A program made the position numbers and the translations under genes. The notes beneath the pieces are model-generated. The model saw only the letters and a list, made by a program, of their open reading frames with translations, had not been told where the DNA came from and made no database searches. A stretch of 64,000 bases of DNA, taken from NCBI GenBank assembly GCA_037355855.1, contig CM074760.1:302501-366500 (forward strand). The letters are read 5' to 3'. This stretch comes from Pseudo-nitzschia pungens. Lineage: Eukaryota > Bacillariophyta > Bacillariophyceae > Bacillariales > Bacillariaceae. Shown piece by piece: positions 1 to 10,644 of this stretch; position 1 is the first letter of the stretch, and each line of letters begins with the position of its first letter.

Positions 1-1540
1 ATCATCCCCGGACGATCTCGATCTCGATCTCGATCTCCTCGGCGACTACTCGGCGTGCCCCACGGCGGTCGTCTCGACCCTGGTGGATCCCACCGACCCT
101 TCCGGTTTCGAGAGCGCGATCCACGACCTCTCGGCACCGGAAGAACTCCCCGCTCTGGTTCTGATCGCCGAGAGAGGAGACGCGGGCGGCAAAACCGCGC
201 TTTTTCGTCGTCCCCTCACCGCGCTCAAATCCAGGGGACCTGAGAGCGCTGTTGCTATCGGAAGCAGCGGTGGCAGCGGAAGGCTCGAAAACAACGAGCG
301 GGATCCTTTCCCCCGACAAGCGCGAGGTCGTCGCGGGGGCGATTGCCGACGCCCTGAAGCGCCTCATGGGAGGAGGAGACGACTCCGCAACCCTTCCATC
401 CGCGCGCGCGGTCGTTCGGAGCGACCGTCGCGACCGGGCCCTCCGCATCTTTGTGGCCGGCGATCGATCCAGGGTCGGGAAATCCTCCGTCTGCATGGGC
501 CTCATCGGAACGCTGGTGGGAAAACTGGGGGTGCCACCCTCCAGGATCGCCTACATCAAGCCGGCCACGCAGTGCGAGGCGACACAGCTGGTGGCAAAAT
601 ACTGCGAGGCGCTGGGGGTGGAACACCGCGCCATCGGTCCGATCGTCTACTACAAGGGCTTCACCCGGGCCTTTCTGGAGGGAGCGACCGAGTCCAGCGC
701 GGAGCTGTTGGACCGCGCGGGGGCCGCCGTCGACTACCATCGCCCGCGGCAGGGACTACGTGGTGGTGGACGGGGTGGGATACCCGGCGGTCGGATCCAT
801 CTGCGGGACCGACAACGCCTCGGTGGCGAGGGCCTGCGGGATTCGGGCGGAAAAGGGTGGCAGCAACGACGACGAGAGCAATCGCAATCCCGATCGCAAT
901 CCCGGCGCCAATCGCGGCGACCGACTGCCCGCGGATTCCGGTGCCGGTCCTGCTGGTGGGAAAGAGGGGCGTCGGTGACGCCGTCGATTCGCACAACCTC
1001 AACGCCGCAGTACTTTGCAACCAAGGGCGTCCCGGTGCTGGGATCCGTCTTCAACCGGCTGCCGTACCGAGGGGTACTACTCGCTGGAGAATTGCAAAGC
1101 TTGCGGTGAGCTCGTACTTTGCCTCGTTTTTGCCGGACCAATCGGCCTTTGGGTTCGTCCCCGAGGTGCCCGACATTGCCGGGACGCGGGACGGAAGCGA
1201 CAACGGAAACGAGAACGACGACGACGAAGACGCCCGGAACCTGCGATCCGCCGAGCGCTTTGTCGAAATTTTTGCGGACTGCGTGGACGTCCCCTCGATT
1301 CTGGCGGCCGCGGACCGAGCGACGCGGCGAGGCCGAGGCCGAGATCGAGGCCTCGGGCGGAAGCGGTGGGACCAACACTTTCGCGTCTGCAGCGTCGGCG
1401 GTAGCGGTAGCGGCAGCGGCAGCGGCACCGTCCCGCACCAAGCAAGCGCGAGGCACCGAGCATCCAACCCGCACGGATCCAGCTAACGAGGGAACAGGTC
1501 GAGGAGGCAGGCCAAGAACGCCGGAGCCGCGGGTGGATGA
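1..1540 (+). CDS. BioD/AAA_26-like P-loop protein, 5'-partial, multiple +1 frame breaks
   Basis: The coding region is already open at base 2 (SSPDDLDLD...), so the true start lies upstream of the window. It encodes a P-loop domain with Walker A GDRSRVGKSS (about 450-485), followed by segments resembling the dethiobiotin-synthetase-like AAA_26 domain (also found at the N-terminus of phosphotransacetylase): AYIKPATQCEA, RDYVVVDGVGYPAVGS, VPVLLVGKRGVGDAVDS, GVPVLGSVFN and FGFVPEVPDI. The reading frame moves forward by one base near 236, 735, 933, 1010, 1065, 1102, 1315, about 1385-1440 and 1512. Each shift restores a sensible protein, so every break is a +1 insertion. The likely C-terminus is REQVEEAGKNAGAAGG with stop TGA at 1538-1540. 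By family this would be an ATP-dependent ligase-like or regulatory P-loop domain; the substrate is unknown. Either the sequence has base-insertion errors or the gene has decayed by insertions only. The family call is fairly secure; the exact end is not. Confidence 0.6.
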
Positions 1541-1589
1541 GGCTCCAAATAAAAAAAAGGACGCAAGCAAGGACACTGTGGGCTGGCAG

Positions 1590-1621
<32 letters not shown>

Positions 1622-4433
1622 AACACAGAGCTAAGCTAAGCCATGCTGGTTACGCCTTTTGCTAGGGATTTGGATCCCGCGCAGTGTCTTGCGACGTTCA
1701 CAAACAGTTGGGTTTCTTCTTTCGAGACGAGTGGTGCGGTGCATTGCATATCTTATTCGCGATGCACCCACTAGGCGTGAAATGACGATCTGCCGGGGCA
1801 CGAAGCAACGTGTTTTTTTTGTTTTTTTCGCAACCGGCAGATCCGAGAACCGAAAGAGGAAACTACGCGCACGGACGAAACTTTGGGGTAGGACAGAGCC
1901 GGGGATTCTGCTACCCGGACGATGATCAGAGAATTTCGGAATCGACGATACTAAAATCAATTGTGCATCACTAATTATTTATAACAATGGGTTTTCAAAC
2001 AGCAGTCGGGCGCTACACGAGACGAGATGGTAGAGCTGGCATGGTAGTAGTCGGAGCATGTGCCTTCCGACAACCCAAATCGTGCGGTCCCGACAGCGCA
2101 GGCAGCATAGCATACTCTAATGCTTCGCTTGTACCAGTGCACGGCTCGAACTCCATCTGTATTTGGAAGTGCAAGGATCAATGGTCGTAATCAAATGACG
2201 GGCAGGGCTTTCAATCGCAAAATGGTGGACGGCAACGGGGATCCTTCCACGTCAATCACGTTGTTGCAGTGCGTGCCTACCCGGCCTTTAGTTTTGAGTT
2301 GTCGCGGGTGGCGGACTCGGTGCGCTGGTATCTACCTGGGTGTTGTGCCGGAAATTGCACGGCTTGGACGCTCCCTTGTTTGGCGCAAACAAAACGAGAA
2401 ACAGGGAAACAGCAATCATCGGTGAGACCTTTCCTCCGGTGAGCCGTGGTCCCGGGACCGGCACCAAATCCGAAATGACTCCAATACACAGAACGGCACC
2501 AAGCGTACCTCGGGCCAATTGGGACAGCGCTCTTCGAAACGGACGTCTTCCAGGGCCTGTTGAACGTGCTTGCCGCACCCCATCCATGTCGGTTTTCCAC
2601 AGTGGGAGCAAGAAACTTTTTTGCACATCGTGACAACAGTAGTGCTAAAGTGGTACAACTTGTAGTCGATCCGCAGTCTTCGTGGCAGTCAGATAGATTG
2701 AACTTCCGATTCGGTGATAAATGTCTTTCGCTTATCCGAGAAGTGATTAATAGCAGCTGTTTGAGCAGCTGTTTGTCTTCAATTTTAGTGCAAGATGACG
2801 AAGAACAACGTTAAATTCGATGATGAATTTCTTCGCTGATCGGAGCTGTGGGTGGTGCAGCAGATGTTTGGTGTCAACAGGGGTACAAGATGACGAAGAA
2901 AGAATACAAATCACATTAGTAAGTGGGGATCTCAATTTTTCGCTGGTTCCAGTTACGTCTAGTAGACCGTTCGACCCGGCATCACCGAGACATCTGAGGT
3001 TCCTATGGTAATCCGACTAGCTCTGTAAGGCGAATCGGATGTATTGTTATGGTAATCCGATTAAGGCAACCAGATATGTGACTCCTTAATCGGGATAAGT
3101 GATTCTTCGCTCGGCGTCATGGTTTGTATCACATTTATCCTCTCTGTCCGAAACTGGATTAAGCTCCCGAAACACAGGATCCCAGGGGCGGCTTTGTCTC
3201 CAGGGTTCGCTCGCTTACCGTACGAGATCGTAAATCCGATGCACTTTCGCGGGCGTATTGTTCGAGAACAATGTTTCCAAGCCACTAATTTATGAGGTTG
3301 ATGTTGGTTGGAAGCAACGCGGGAGCACTGATTACGAATTGCTGCCGGAGCTTCCTCCGTGTTTATTGTCGGGTAAGATTATATACTTCGATATCTCGAT
3401 TGATATGACCGTAGCAGGTTCTGAGGCTCGAGTCCTCAGTGCGTTAAATATTTAATCCAACATTTATTGTTTATTCGCTTGAGATTGAGATTGAAATGCG
3501 GTACGGTACAAGTAAGATTATGGCTTCGATTTTACTACAAAATTCCGAACAGCTGTCAGTTGGTTCTACGCCTCAATGTACTAATTTCTACCTGGACTTG
3601 ATGACACCTGTTAGGAACTTTCTAGTAACCGATGATTCTTTGCCGGAGGCTGTCCGGAATGAAAGAAGAATGAATCCCGCCCGGGCGAGATTTTCGATTC
3701 GTCTACACTCACTAGATTTTAATTCTTGAGATACTTGTTTCAAATTTTGTTTTGTTTGGAATGACATCTCTGTCGTCTCAGCACATGAGATTTCCTGAGC
3801 ACAGGCTGTATTACAGTACTTTACATTATTTTAATAGTCACATGTTGCATGCGATTCACTTGCACACTAACTTGTTCAATGTATCAGGTTGCATGCATAT
3901 GTCGGCATTCTGCATACAGCGCAAGATCAAGAATGGTGTTCAATGTCACAGGGAACGACTTGGTTCACATAAGTTTTATTGAGCCCCCTCGAACTGTCAA
4001 AACGCAGTCCAAAAACAATCCAAAGGTATCCAAGAGTTCAAATGATGTATTGTTTCTTCGAATTTGAACAATAAACACACAAACGAAACAATTCGATTGC
4101 GTCGTGTCGAGTCATCACGTACAGTCATTTCCTTGAACTTTCTTACTGTTTTATTTTCTATCTACTTACTGTATAGAAAGAACGAATTGTTCTTTCATTG
4201 AACAAATAGATCGTCCCTTAAATGGAAATACAATTACGCATACCGCCGAAGAAACAAGACACCCTTTGAAACACCAAGACCTACGGTAAGATTCTTCTCA
4301 TGAAATTCTTCTCTCACAAAAAAGTCCAAACCTCGAATCATCTCCCAGCTCCCCACTCCCCACATAAAATATCAAAATCACCCGAGCCACATCAGTCGTT
4401 CTTATTTTTTGGATTCGACCGAAAATAGAAATA
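1541..4433. other. Intergenic, no gene recognised
   Basis: AT-rich spacer with no supported gene. It contains a (CA)n microsatellite at about 1591-1616, T-runs at 1810-1827, a tandem AGCAGCTGTTTG pair at 2753-2776, and the word AAGATGACGAAGAA twice (2792-2805 and 2887-2900). A repeated TATGGTAATCCGA word lies near 3005 and 3048. The short open frames here have no domain-like composition. Confidence 0.5.
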
Positions 4434-5342
4434 ATGATTTTGATGTGCAAGTCAAATCTACCGGTCGCACCAACAAACGCTCTTGTATCTACTATCTCTT
4501 CGTCAAGCTCAATGTTGTCGACCATGACTCCATCGAAAGCAGTCCGCTTCCAACAACCCAATGCCACCAACACTGTCCATGTCAAGTCGTACCTCCCGTA
4601 CGGATCTTCGATATGGTATACTTCCAGAGAATATCGCTCGTTCAACTTGAACGAAACACGCGAGCTTTTGAGTGGACCACCCGCCCTCCGAAAAGAAACG
4701 CGTGAGCGATCCTTGCGCATGAACAACGTTCGCCAGCTTGTCATCGAAGCCCAAACAATTCAATTCAAGGGAGCCGCCACGGAAGAAACGAAATCGCAAG
4801 ACAAGACGCAATGGCTCGCCGACTTTTACAAGCGCCATTCGGAACCCTTTGTGGCAGAGGCAAGACAACGCGGAATCGAGAACGATCTGGAGCTTCTGAA
4901 CATGAAATTGAAAGATGCTTCCTCGGCCATGCTGAAACGATCCACTCTGTTCAAGAAACTGTCCGTGACGGAAAAAGACAAGAACACTACGAACAATGCA
5001 CGGTGGTCCGAAACACGACCCGGTGTCATGAAGGTTGGTCTCGTTGGACAGTGCGCCGGAGCGTGCAAGGATCAGGCCCCGATCGCCGTCAAGAGCAGCA
5101 CCTATCTCCGTCGTGAATTGTGCAAGGATTTCGATCTGAACAAGTCCTTGATCGGGCGCCCATGGGAGGAGAGCGAAACAAGAATCAAGCCCATCGAGCG
5201 CAAATGGTCCAGTGAAGAGGAGAAACGTCGCTGGTCCGCCGTGCCCTGCCAGACCAACACAAAACGAAGTCTTCTGAAGCGAGATCGACCGCTCAAAGAC
5301 ATCCAACGATCGGCTCGCCGCCGACCATCACTGAGCTGTTGA
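4434..5342 (+). CDS. Hypothetical protein, basic, 302 aa
   Basis: Single uninterrupted 302-codon frame. I cannot name the family. The N-terminal third has AVRFQQPNATNTVHVKSY followed by IWYTSREYRSF. That layout (short VRF element, then a W-Y-T-x-x-E-Y motif about 25 residues on) recurs in diatom hypothetical proteins as I recall them, a weak memory-based link. The middle is helical and charged (KTQWLADFYKRHSEPFVAEA onward), and the C-terminal 90 residues are rich in Lys/Arg. There are no signal peptide, membrane segments or known catalytic motifs. The first ATG (4434) is used; a later in-frame ATG before TPSKAVRF is a plausible alternative. A long antisense open frame over 4509-5306 is treated as a shadow. 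Confidence 0.65.
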   Translation: MILMCKSNLPVAPTNALVSTISSSSSMLSTMTPSKAVRFQQPNATNTVHVKSYLPYGSSIWYTSREYRSFNLNETRELLSGPPALRKETRERSLRMNNVRQLVIEAQTIQFKGAATEETKSQDKTQWLADFYKRHSEPFVAEARQRGIENDLELLNMKLKDASSAMLKRSTLFKKLSVTEKDKNTTNNARWSETRPGVMKVGLVGQCAGACKDQAPIAVKSSTYLRRELCKDFDLNKSLIGRPWEESETRIKPIERKWSSEEEKRRWSAVPCQTNTKRSLLKRDRPLKDIQRSARRRPSLSC

Positions 5343-5423
5343 GCACTGCAAAACACTTGAGTTTTGAACAATTTTGAGAACGAACATGTAACAGTATGTG
5401 TATTCATTATAGAACTAATAATA

Positions 5424-5463
5424 GAAAAGCTACATTTGGATAATAGAAAAGCTACATTTGGAA
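5424..5463. repeat. 22-bp tandem repeat, about 2 copies
   Basis: The unit AATAGAAAAGCTACATTTGG plus two bases occurs twice back to back just downstream of the gene ending at 5342. It probably lies in the 3' UTR or terminator region of that gene. Confidence 0.7.
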
Positions 5464-6719
5464 AACCATTCATGCAACCTTCCTCTATCAGCTAGATCTG
5501 CTCTCGGACGTCCTCCTTTCCTGGTATAATCCTACTCAATAGTAGTCCATCGAACTACCCACTACTACTACTAGTCCATCGAATAGACCATAGTTTCCCA
5601 TGCTGTCAGGTCAAGAAAAGCATCTGTTCTGGATGTCCTCCTTTTCTGATAATTCCACCCAACAGTCGATCGAAAGGACCATAGTTTCCCATGCTGATTC
5701 GCGCGTGTTCGTCGTTCTTGTTCGTTGATGCAATCTGTACGCTGCCAACTGCTCCCTATCAAGTAGGGTTGTTCCTCCAGAACTTGATGTTGTCGGTGCT
5801 GGATTAACGATTATTTGCTGGATTAATGATTATTCGAATCAATCCTGCTTACACGTACCTGGTGAATGTGTCGAATTTTTCGTCGGAGGCATAGTAGTCT
5901 TATGTGCTTTGAACATCAAAACAGTCCGATGGTCCTGTCTTGCCATGTCAGGATTCTTTTTCGATAAGTCCGAGTGTTCGATCGGGTCGGGATGCACCTG
6001 AACACATGACGCAGAGTTGTTCACAGAAGCGAAGAGGGAGTGCACTCACAAACAAGAACCATAATTTCACAATAAAACTCAATTACTGTTTCTTTGCTTT
6101 TTTTCATATTGGGCATTGGTGACAGAACTGTCCTGGTGATGATGCATACTTCGTTTTGGTGATTGCCGTCTGCAAAAAGCGTCAGAGATCGTCGCCTTTC
6201 CTTTCCCAATTATGACTTGCGAAGCCTTGCTACTATCATATTCACTTATTGTGATAGTCCGATCCATATTCTATTTATCATGATAGATTCTCTGGTGTCT
6301 TCGGAAAACACGTTTTGAAATTGCGGATACACACATGACAGTCATCTAGTACTACTAAGGGGATTGAAAACACATAAGATTAATACGTGTAAGATTCAAC
6401 AAGGACTTTATTCGCTTCAACGTACTACTACTCTACCGGTAGTACGTAGAACAAGCTCGAATGTTGCATGTTCAAGCAACAATAAAAATTCATGACCTTC
6501 ATTTCTTGCGAGGACCAAATCCATCATCACCATGATTCATTCCCAACAGGAGTATGAATACAGTAATGTCAAGGGCAACAACAGCAAAGTGCTCCATACC
6601 AAATGCGAAGAAGAATTACTAGTCCAAAAAAGAGGGAGAAAGAAGTAAAACGAGGAGATCCTCTTCAACAACCATTTTTGAGAAAAATCCCATGATGCTG
6701 CTGGTTGTGATTGGTGCTG

Positions 6720-7180
6720 GTGATTGATGTTACTAGTATCATCATCGTCATTCTACTAGTAGTAGCAGCAGCAGCTCCATCATATTGATTTTAAAATGGT
6801 ATCCACCACCCGGCCCCTACAACAAGAAAGAGAAGGAGGAGGAGGAAGAAGAAGCAGTACTAGTAGTACGGTACCACTATTAGTAGTACTACTAGTACTA
6901 CTAGTAGTGGTGGTAGTGCTACCTTGTGGTGGTTCTTGTTGTTGTTCTTTTAGTAGTGGTGGTAATAACAGGTACTAGTAGCGTCATTCCATGAAGCTGG
7001 TCAATCAAGAACCCGTTACTAGAAACATGTTTTCATGCACGAGAAGCAACCTGCACACGCAGTCCTTATCACCTGTCGAATTGCCAACCTCCTACTAGTA
7101 AGGTAGTAGCAGTATTGAGTATATCACGTATTATTCGTACTAGTAGTACTACTACTAGTAATAGTAGTATTATTAGTACT
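6720..7180. repeat. TAC/GTA trinucleotide and TACTAGTA palindrome cluster
   Basis: A dense mix of TAC, GTA and AGTACTACTAGTAC-type words (for example 6855-6912, 6970-6980, 7138-7178), interrupted by GGA/GAA and CAG runs. Many of these words are self-complementary and could fold into hairpins. The same style of sequence recurs at 16596-16700, 26875-26995, 41625-42030 and 49430-49740, always between genes. Confidence 0.65.
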
Positions 7181-7834
7181 CTCGCTCATACTCCTCGTGC
7201 CGCAGGACGTATGACCGTAAACCTTAAGGTCACCTACCGTACGGTAGCGGGTTGTGTTGATCCGCATGTCCCCCGCCAATCGAAAATTAGATTTTCAATT
7301 TGTATGGTGGCAGGGCCCAACTTTTTGTGCCTTCAACATGTGACTTGAGACTTTCCCTCTTTCAAAACCGACACAAGTGTGCAACAGTTGTACTGGGCTT
7401 CCGTACAAAAAATAATACTGGTACGTACCGTTAGTAATACGCCGCTTCTTCATCCTACTTTTGATTTTCATAATCATACTAGATCCTTATTAGCAAAATG
7501 CGCCAAGTTGTAACATACTTTACAGCACTTACTGTAAGGTAATTACTTGCACGGTACACAGTTTTCTGGCATTTTAGAACGAAAACCGAAACGAAAGCCT
7601 GCCTTTTCCCTTTTGACAACAATCGCAAGCGAGAAAACACTCGAACGGAAATCGTTGTGTTTTCCCGCAGAAGCCCGTAAGAGCATAACCACTATCTATC
7701 TACTCGGCGCTTGCTCGTTCTTGCGACGAGGCGAGACGATACGATACGATACGATACGAGGAGGTTATTGCGTTGGACAAACGAACCGTATCCAACCATT
7801 CCGGCGTTTGCGTCGCAAACACAACTGCGTGATC

Positions 7835-8995
7835 ATGATGGACGATTCGAAATTGCGGCTGCGGTCCCGGCGGACCTGCCACGCGGCTACCACGTGCGAG
7901 GAGGGAACCGCGGGAGGCCTCCACCACTCCGAGGGCAACGCGAATATCTCCAACTCGTCGAATCAGCATCAATTACCGCACAAGGTCCACCGGAGCTCGG
8001 ACAACCTCAACCTCCTCGTGGGATTGGGCGGTGGCGGTGTTTCTTCTTCCGCTTCCGGATCGCGCATCCAGCGACAGCACCGGCGGAAGCGGCGGAGGAT
8101 CCTCTGGAGGGCCTGTCGGCTGCTGCTGGGAGGACTGGCCGCCGCCATTGTAACGGCCACACTATCGGTAGGATTGCTGCCCTTTTCGTGGACGCAGGTC
8201 GACTACCACCACCAATTGCAGCACGAGGTCCAGTACGTCTACCAAAAGCTACACGACAACCGACAAAACTACCACAGCGTTGTTGACAATTATCACCCGA
8301 ACGGCATGTCTTCCGAGCACAATCACCACCACCACATTCACGAGCACAACGGCGGCAAGTCGAGGAGGAACCCGAGACACCGGAAACGGAAACACGGTGA
8401 CTCCCGGGACCGACTCGTGAAGGACGGTCACGACGACGACGCATTCCAGGGACCGCCGAATCCCGATGACGACGCTCACGGGGACGAGGCACGGATGGGT
8501 CCCAACCGAAACCCCCCAAAAAAACACCTGCGGCGAGCCGAATCGTCGACGCGGCGAGACTCGGAAGACGAAGAAGACCGAGACCCATCGGCCGGAGGAG
8601 GAGGAGATGGAGGAGAACCGGCCCACCCGCCGAGCGCTCCCGCAAAGAAACCGGAAATCGTCACGTGCGGCGACGGAACGGTCGGATTCCGAAACGACGA
8701 TTACTGCGATTGTCTGGAGGACGGCCGGGACGAGCCCGACACGTCGGCATGCTCGCACGTATTGGCGCAGCAGAAGAAATTCGTGTGTGGCCGTCGGGCG
8801 ACGGAAAGCAAGGCTCCCACGCGTAGCATCCCCGTGGAAAACGGCAATCACCCAAACGAAGACGAAGACGGTCTGGTTTGGATCTACGCGTCGCGGGTCA
8901 ACGACGGAATCCTCGATTGTCCGGACGGGAGCGACGAGTATGGCCACGTCCTGGAAGCCGCGCGGGCAGCGGCAGCATCGTCATCGGCCGATTGA
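7835..8995 (+). CDS. Type II membrane protein with glucosidase-II-beta-like (PRKCSH N-terminal) domain
   Basis: 386 aa from ATG 7835. The frame is open further upstream to 7547, but that stretch looks non-coding and carries GATAC repeats. A basic cytosolic N-terminus (HRRKRRR near residues 82-88) precedes one hydrophobic segment at about 94-116. The long lumenal stem is rich in His, Arg, Asp and Gly, including an HNHHHHIHEHN run. The C-terminal 110 residues match the cysteine-rich N-terminal domain of glucosidase II beta: CGDGTVGFRNDDYCDCLEDG (from about 278), FVCGRR, then WIYASRVNDGILDCPDGSDE, an LDL-receptor-class-A-like calcium motif. Glucosidase II beta normally has a cleavable signal peptide, an acidic/coiled middle, an MRH lectin domain and an ER-retention tail; none is present here. 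This is therefore a related ER/Golgi membrane protein rather than the canonical subunit. No frame breaks. Confidence 0.75.
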   Translation: MMDDSKLRLRSRRTCHAATTCEEGTAGGLHHSEGNANISNSSNQHQLPHKVHRSSDNLNLLVGLGGGGVSSSASGSRIQRQHRRKRRRILWRACRLLLGGLAAAIVTATLSVGLLPFSWTQVDYHHQLQHEVQYVYQKLHDNRQNYHSVVDNYHPNGMSSEHNHHHHIHEHNGGKSRRNPRHRKRKHGDSRDRLVKDGHDDDAFQGPPNPDDDAHGDEARMGPNRNPPKKHLRRAESSTRRDSEDEEDRDPSAGGGGDGGEPAHPPSAPAKKPEIVTCGDGTVGFRNDDYCDCLEDGRDEPDTSACSHVLAQQKKFVCGRRATESKAPTRSIPVENGNHPNEDEDGLVWIYASRVNDGILDCPDGSDEYGHVLEAARAAAASSSAD

Positions 8996-9718
8996 TCGGG
9001 GAAGACCGATCGAGATGGATTCGTTCCATCGCCCGATCATCGCCATCCGCAAAATTCGTTCGACACGCACGACGCTTGAACGCAACGCAGTGTCAATCCT
9101 TGGACGAAGAGAGAACGCAAAACTACGGTTGCGTGAGTTGACTCATCCCATTGGAAGCCGCTTTTTGCGATCCAAACACCCATTCGGATTCCGGTCGCTC
9201 GCTGATTCATTAGCATCAGCCCGTCGATTGGTGATCACCGGCGCGCGACACACATTTTGGTCGATTCGCACCCAGGAGGCATGTTGGTTTCGTTTTGTTT
9301 CGTTTGCTGTGCAAGAAAACGACTTGGATTTCTCGGTTGGTTTTTGTGTTAGCGAGTTGATTGAGCATTAGCTGCTACAATACCCGAACAAAAGGAAACG
9401 GAACGTAGCGTAACGGGACCGGACTTTGACCAAAACAGTAGAGATTTCGCGAAGTAACTTCTGCTTTAGGAAAAGATGTGAACACGAGAGAAACATTGAT
9501 TGGTGTCGCAAGTGTTGCCCTTCGATCCTCGTGGTGGAGACATAGAATAGACCAAGCTAAACTATCGCAACCAGGTTTCGAATTCCCAACAGCGTAGTAG
9601 CGAGAAGATTGCTTTTGGATTGTTCCTGCCTACGTGTACGGTACTCTGGATCTTTGACAGATCCAACGCAACACACGCGTGCCGAGTACCGAGTCGTCGC
9701 ATATTGTATTGTATCATA

Positions 9719-10057
9719 CTATGGTTGTGGAATTGGCAACGATAGACATTCCCGTCCTGTTTTAAGTCCGGGAGTTTGATGGATGACAACACAGACCAAT
9801 CGTACGGCACGTGCAAATGGGTTGGTCTTGCTCGGGCCGGAAACGATCGGCTGCCCGAGCGCAGTGCCTCCCGTGTCTCTCGCGGTCCGGGGACGGGCCG
9901 TTGTTGCCATTCGCCGGTGTTGTCGCAACGCGACGCGACGGGCAACCGCAGAGGATTGTGTGGCTTCCTTCGGTGCCAAAAAAACGGCTCGGAATCCGGC
10001 GAGCAGCGGAGCGAGGGTGCTGCGCAACTCCATTGCCGCACGCACGCGGGGTTGCAA
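9719..10057 (-). other. Doubtful small gene in a GC-rich island
   Basis: A roughly 300-base GC-rich island stands out from its AT-rich flanks, as real exons do here. The minus strand can encode 112 residues starting with MQPRVRAAMELRSTLAPLLA, basic and Ala/Arg-rich, reminiscent of an organelle presequence. The plus strand is also open at 9783-10136 (117 aa). No motif distinguishes the two, and either may be chance. Transcript data would decide. Confidence 0.2.
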
Positions 10058-10618
10058 GGATGAGGTCCAAATCCTTCGATCCTGCCGGTTGGAATCAATC
10101 CATCGGGGAGGGAGGGTGCGCGATAGCAGAGGCTAACGGCAGGGCAATTGAATGCCGGGAAGGAGAAGCAGGATGCGGTGCGGTAGGATGCGATGTGATG
10201 CGATGCGATGGAATGGAACGCAACCGAAGCGGCCCTCCCGTTGTTGCGTCTTTGGGGATTGTGCATTTCTCAGGATTGGATTGGATTTGACGCCTCCATC
10301 GTTGGCAAAGAATGTGTATGAGTATTTTTTATTTGTTCCGAGTTCCTTCGTTTCGATGGATTGCTGTTGAGCTGATGGATTGATTGAGAGCGATACAGGG
10401 TATCTTGTACGTACGTACGTTCGTGTGTGTGCAAAGCAACACAATGCAGGGCCCGAATCGGTGAGAACGAGTCTCGGTGATGGCGCCCCGATGCAGTCAC
10501 AGTTCGGTGATGGTACGATACTGTACTACGAAGTACGGTAAAAGTAGTTTTTACGAAATGGTATTGTTCGTGGGCAACAATCCCTAAGGTTACCGTATGA
10601 GAATGTGTTCTCGCAGAT

Positions 10619-10644
10619 GTAGCTGTAGCTGTAGCTGTAGCTGT
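10619..10644. repeat. (CTGTAG)n microsatellite
   Basis: About four tandem copies of the hexamer CTGTAG/TAGCTG in a spacer, with no coding context. Confidence 0.7.

Larger units (their letters stand above)
5343..7834. other. Intergenic, repeat-rich
   Basis: No gene recognised. It holds a tandem 22-bp repeat (ATAATAGAAAAGCTACATTTGG, about 5420-5462), a diverged direct repeat (5506-5605 versus 5631-5696, sharing GACCATAGTTTCCCATGCTG at 5586 and 5677), a TAC/GTA palindromic zone (about 6720-7180), and GATAC repeats (about 7735-7760) in the presumed 5' leader of the next gene. Confidence 0.5.

Noticed and set aside
734..1612. 292-codon open frame on the minus strand over the P-loop gene
   Set aside because: It is an antisense shadow of a GC-rich coding region, with composition dominated by Arg, Ser and Pro and no motif. 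The plus-strand protein shows Walker A and family motifs.
4509..5306. 265-codon antisense frame
   Set aside because: It overlaps the 302-codon plus-strand gene and has no domain features; it is typical of antisense frames opposite codon-biased genes.
7547..7834. N-terminal extension of the glucosidase-II-beta-like protein
   Set aside because: The extra 96 codons lack an ATG at 7547, cross GATAC repeats and have spacer-like composition. ATG 7835 directly precedes the hydrophilic region leading to the anchor.
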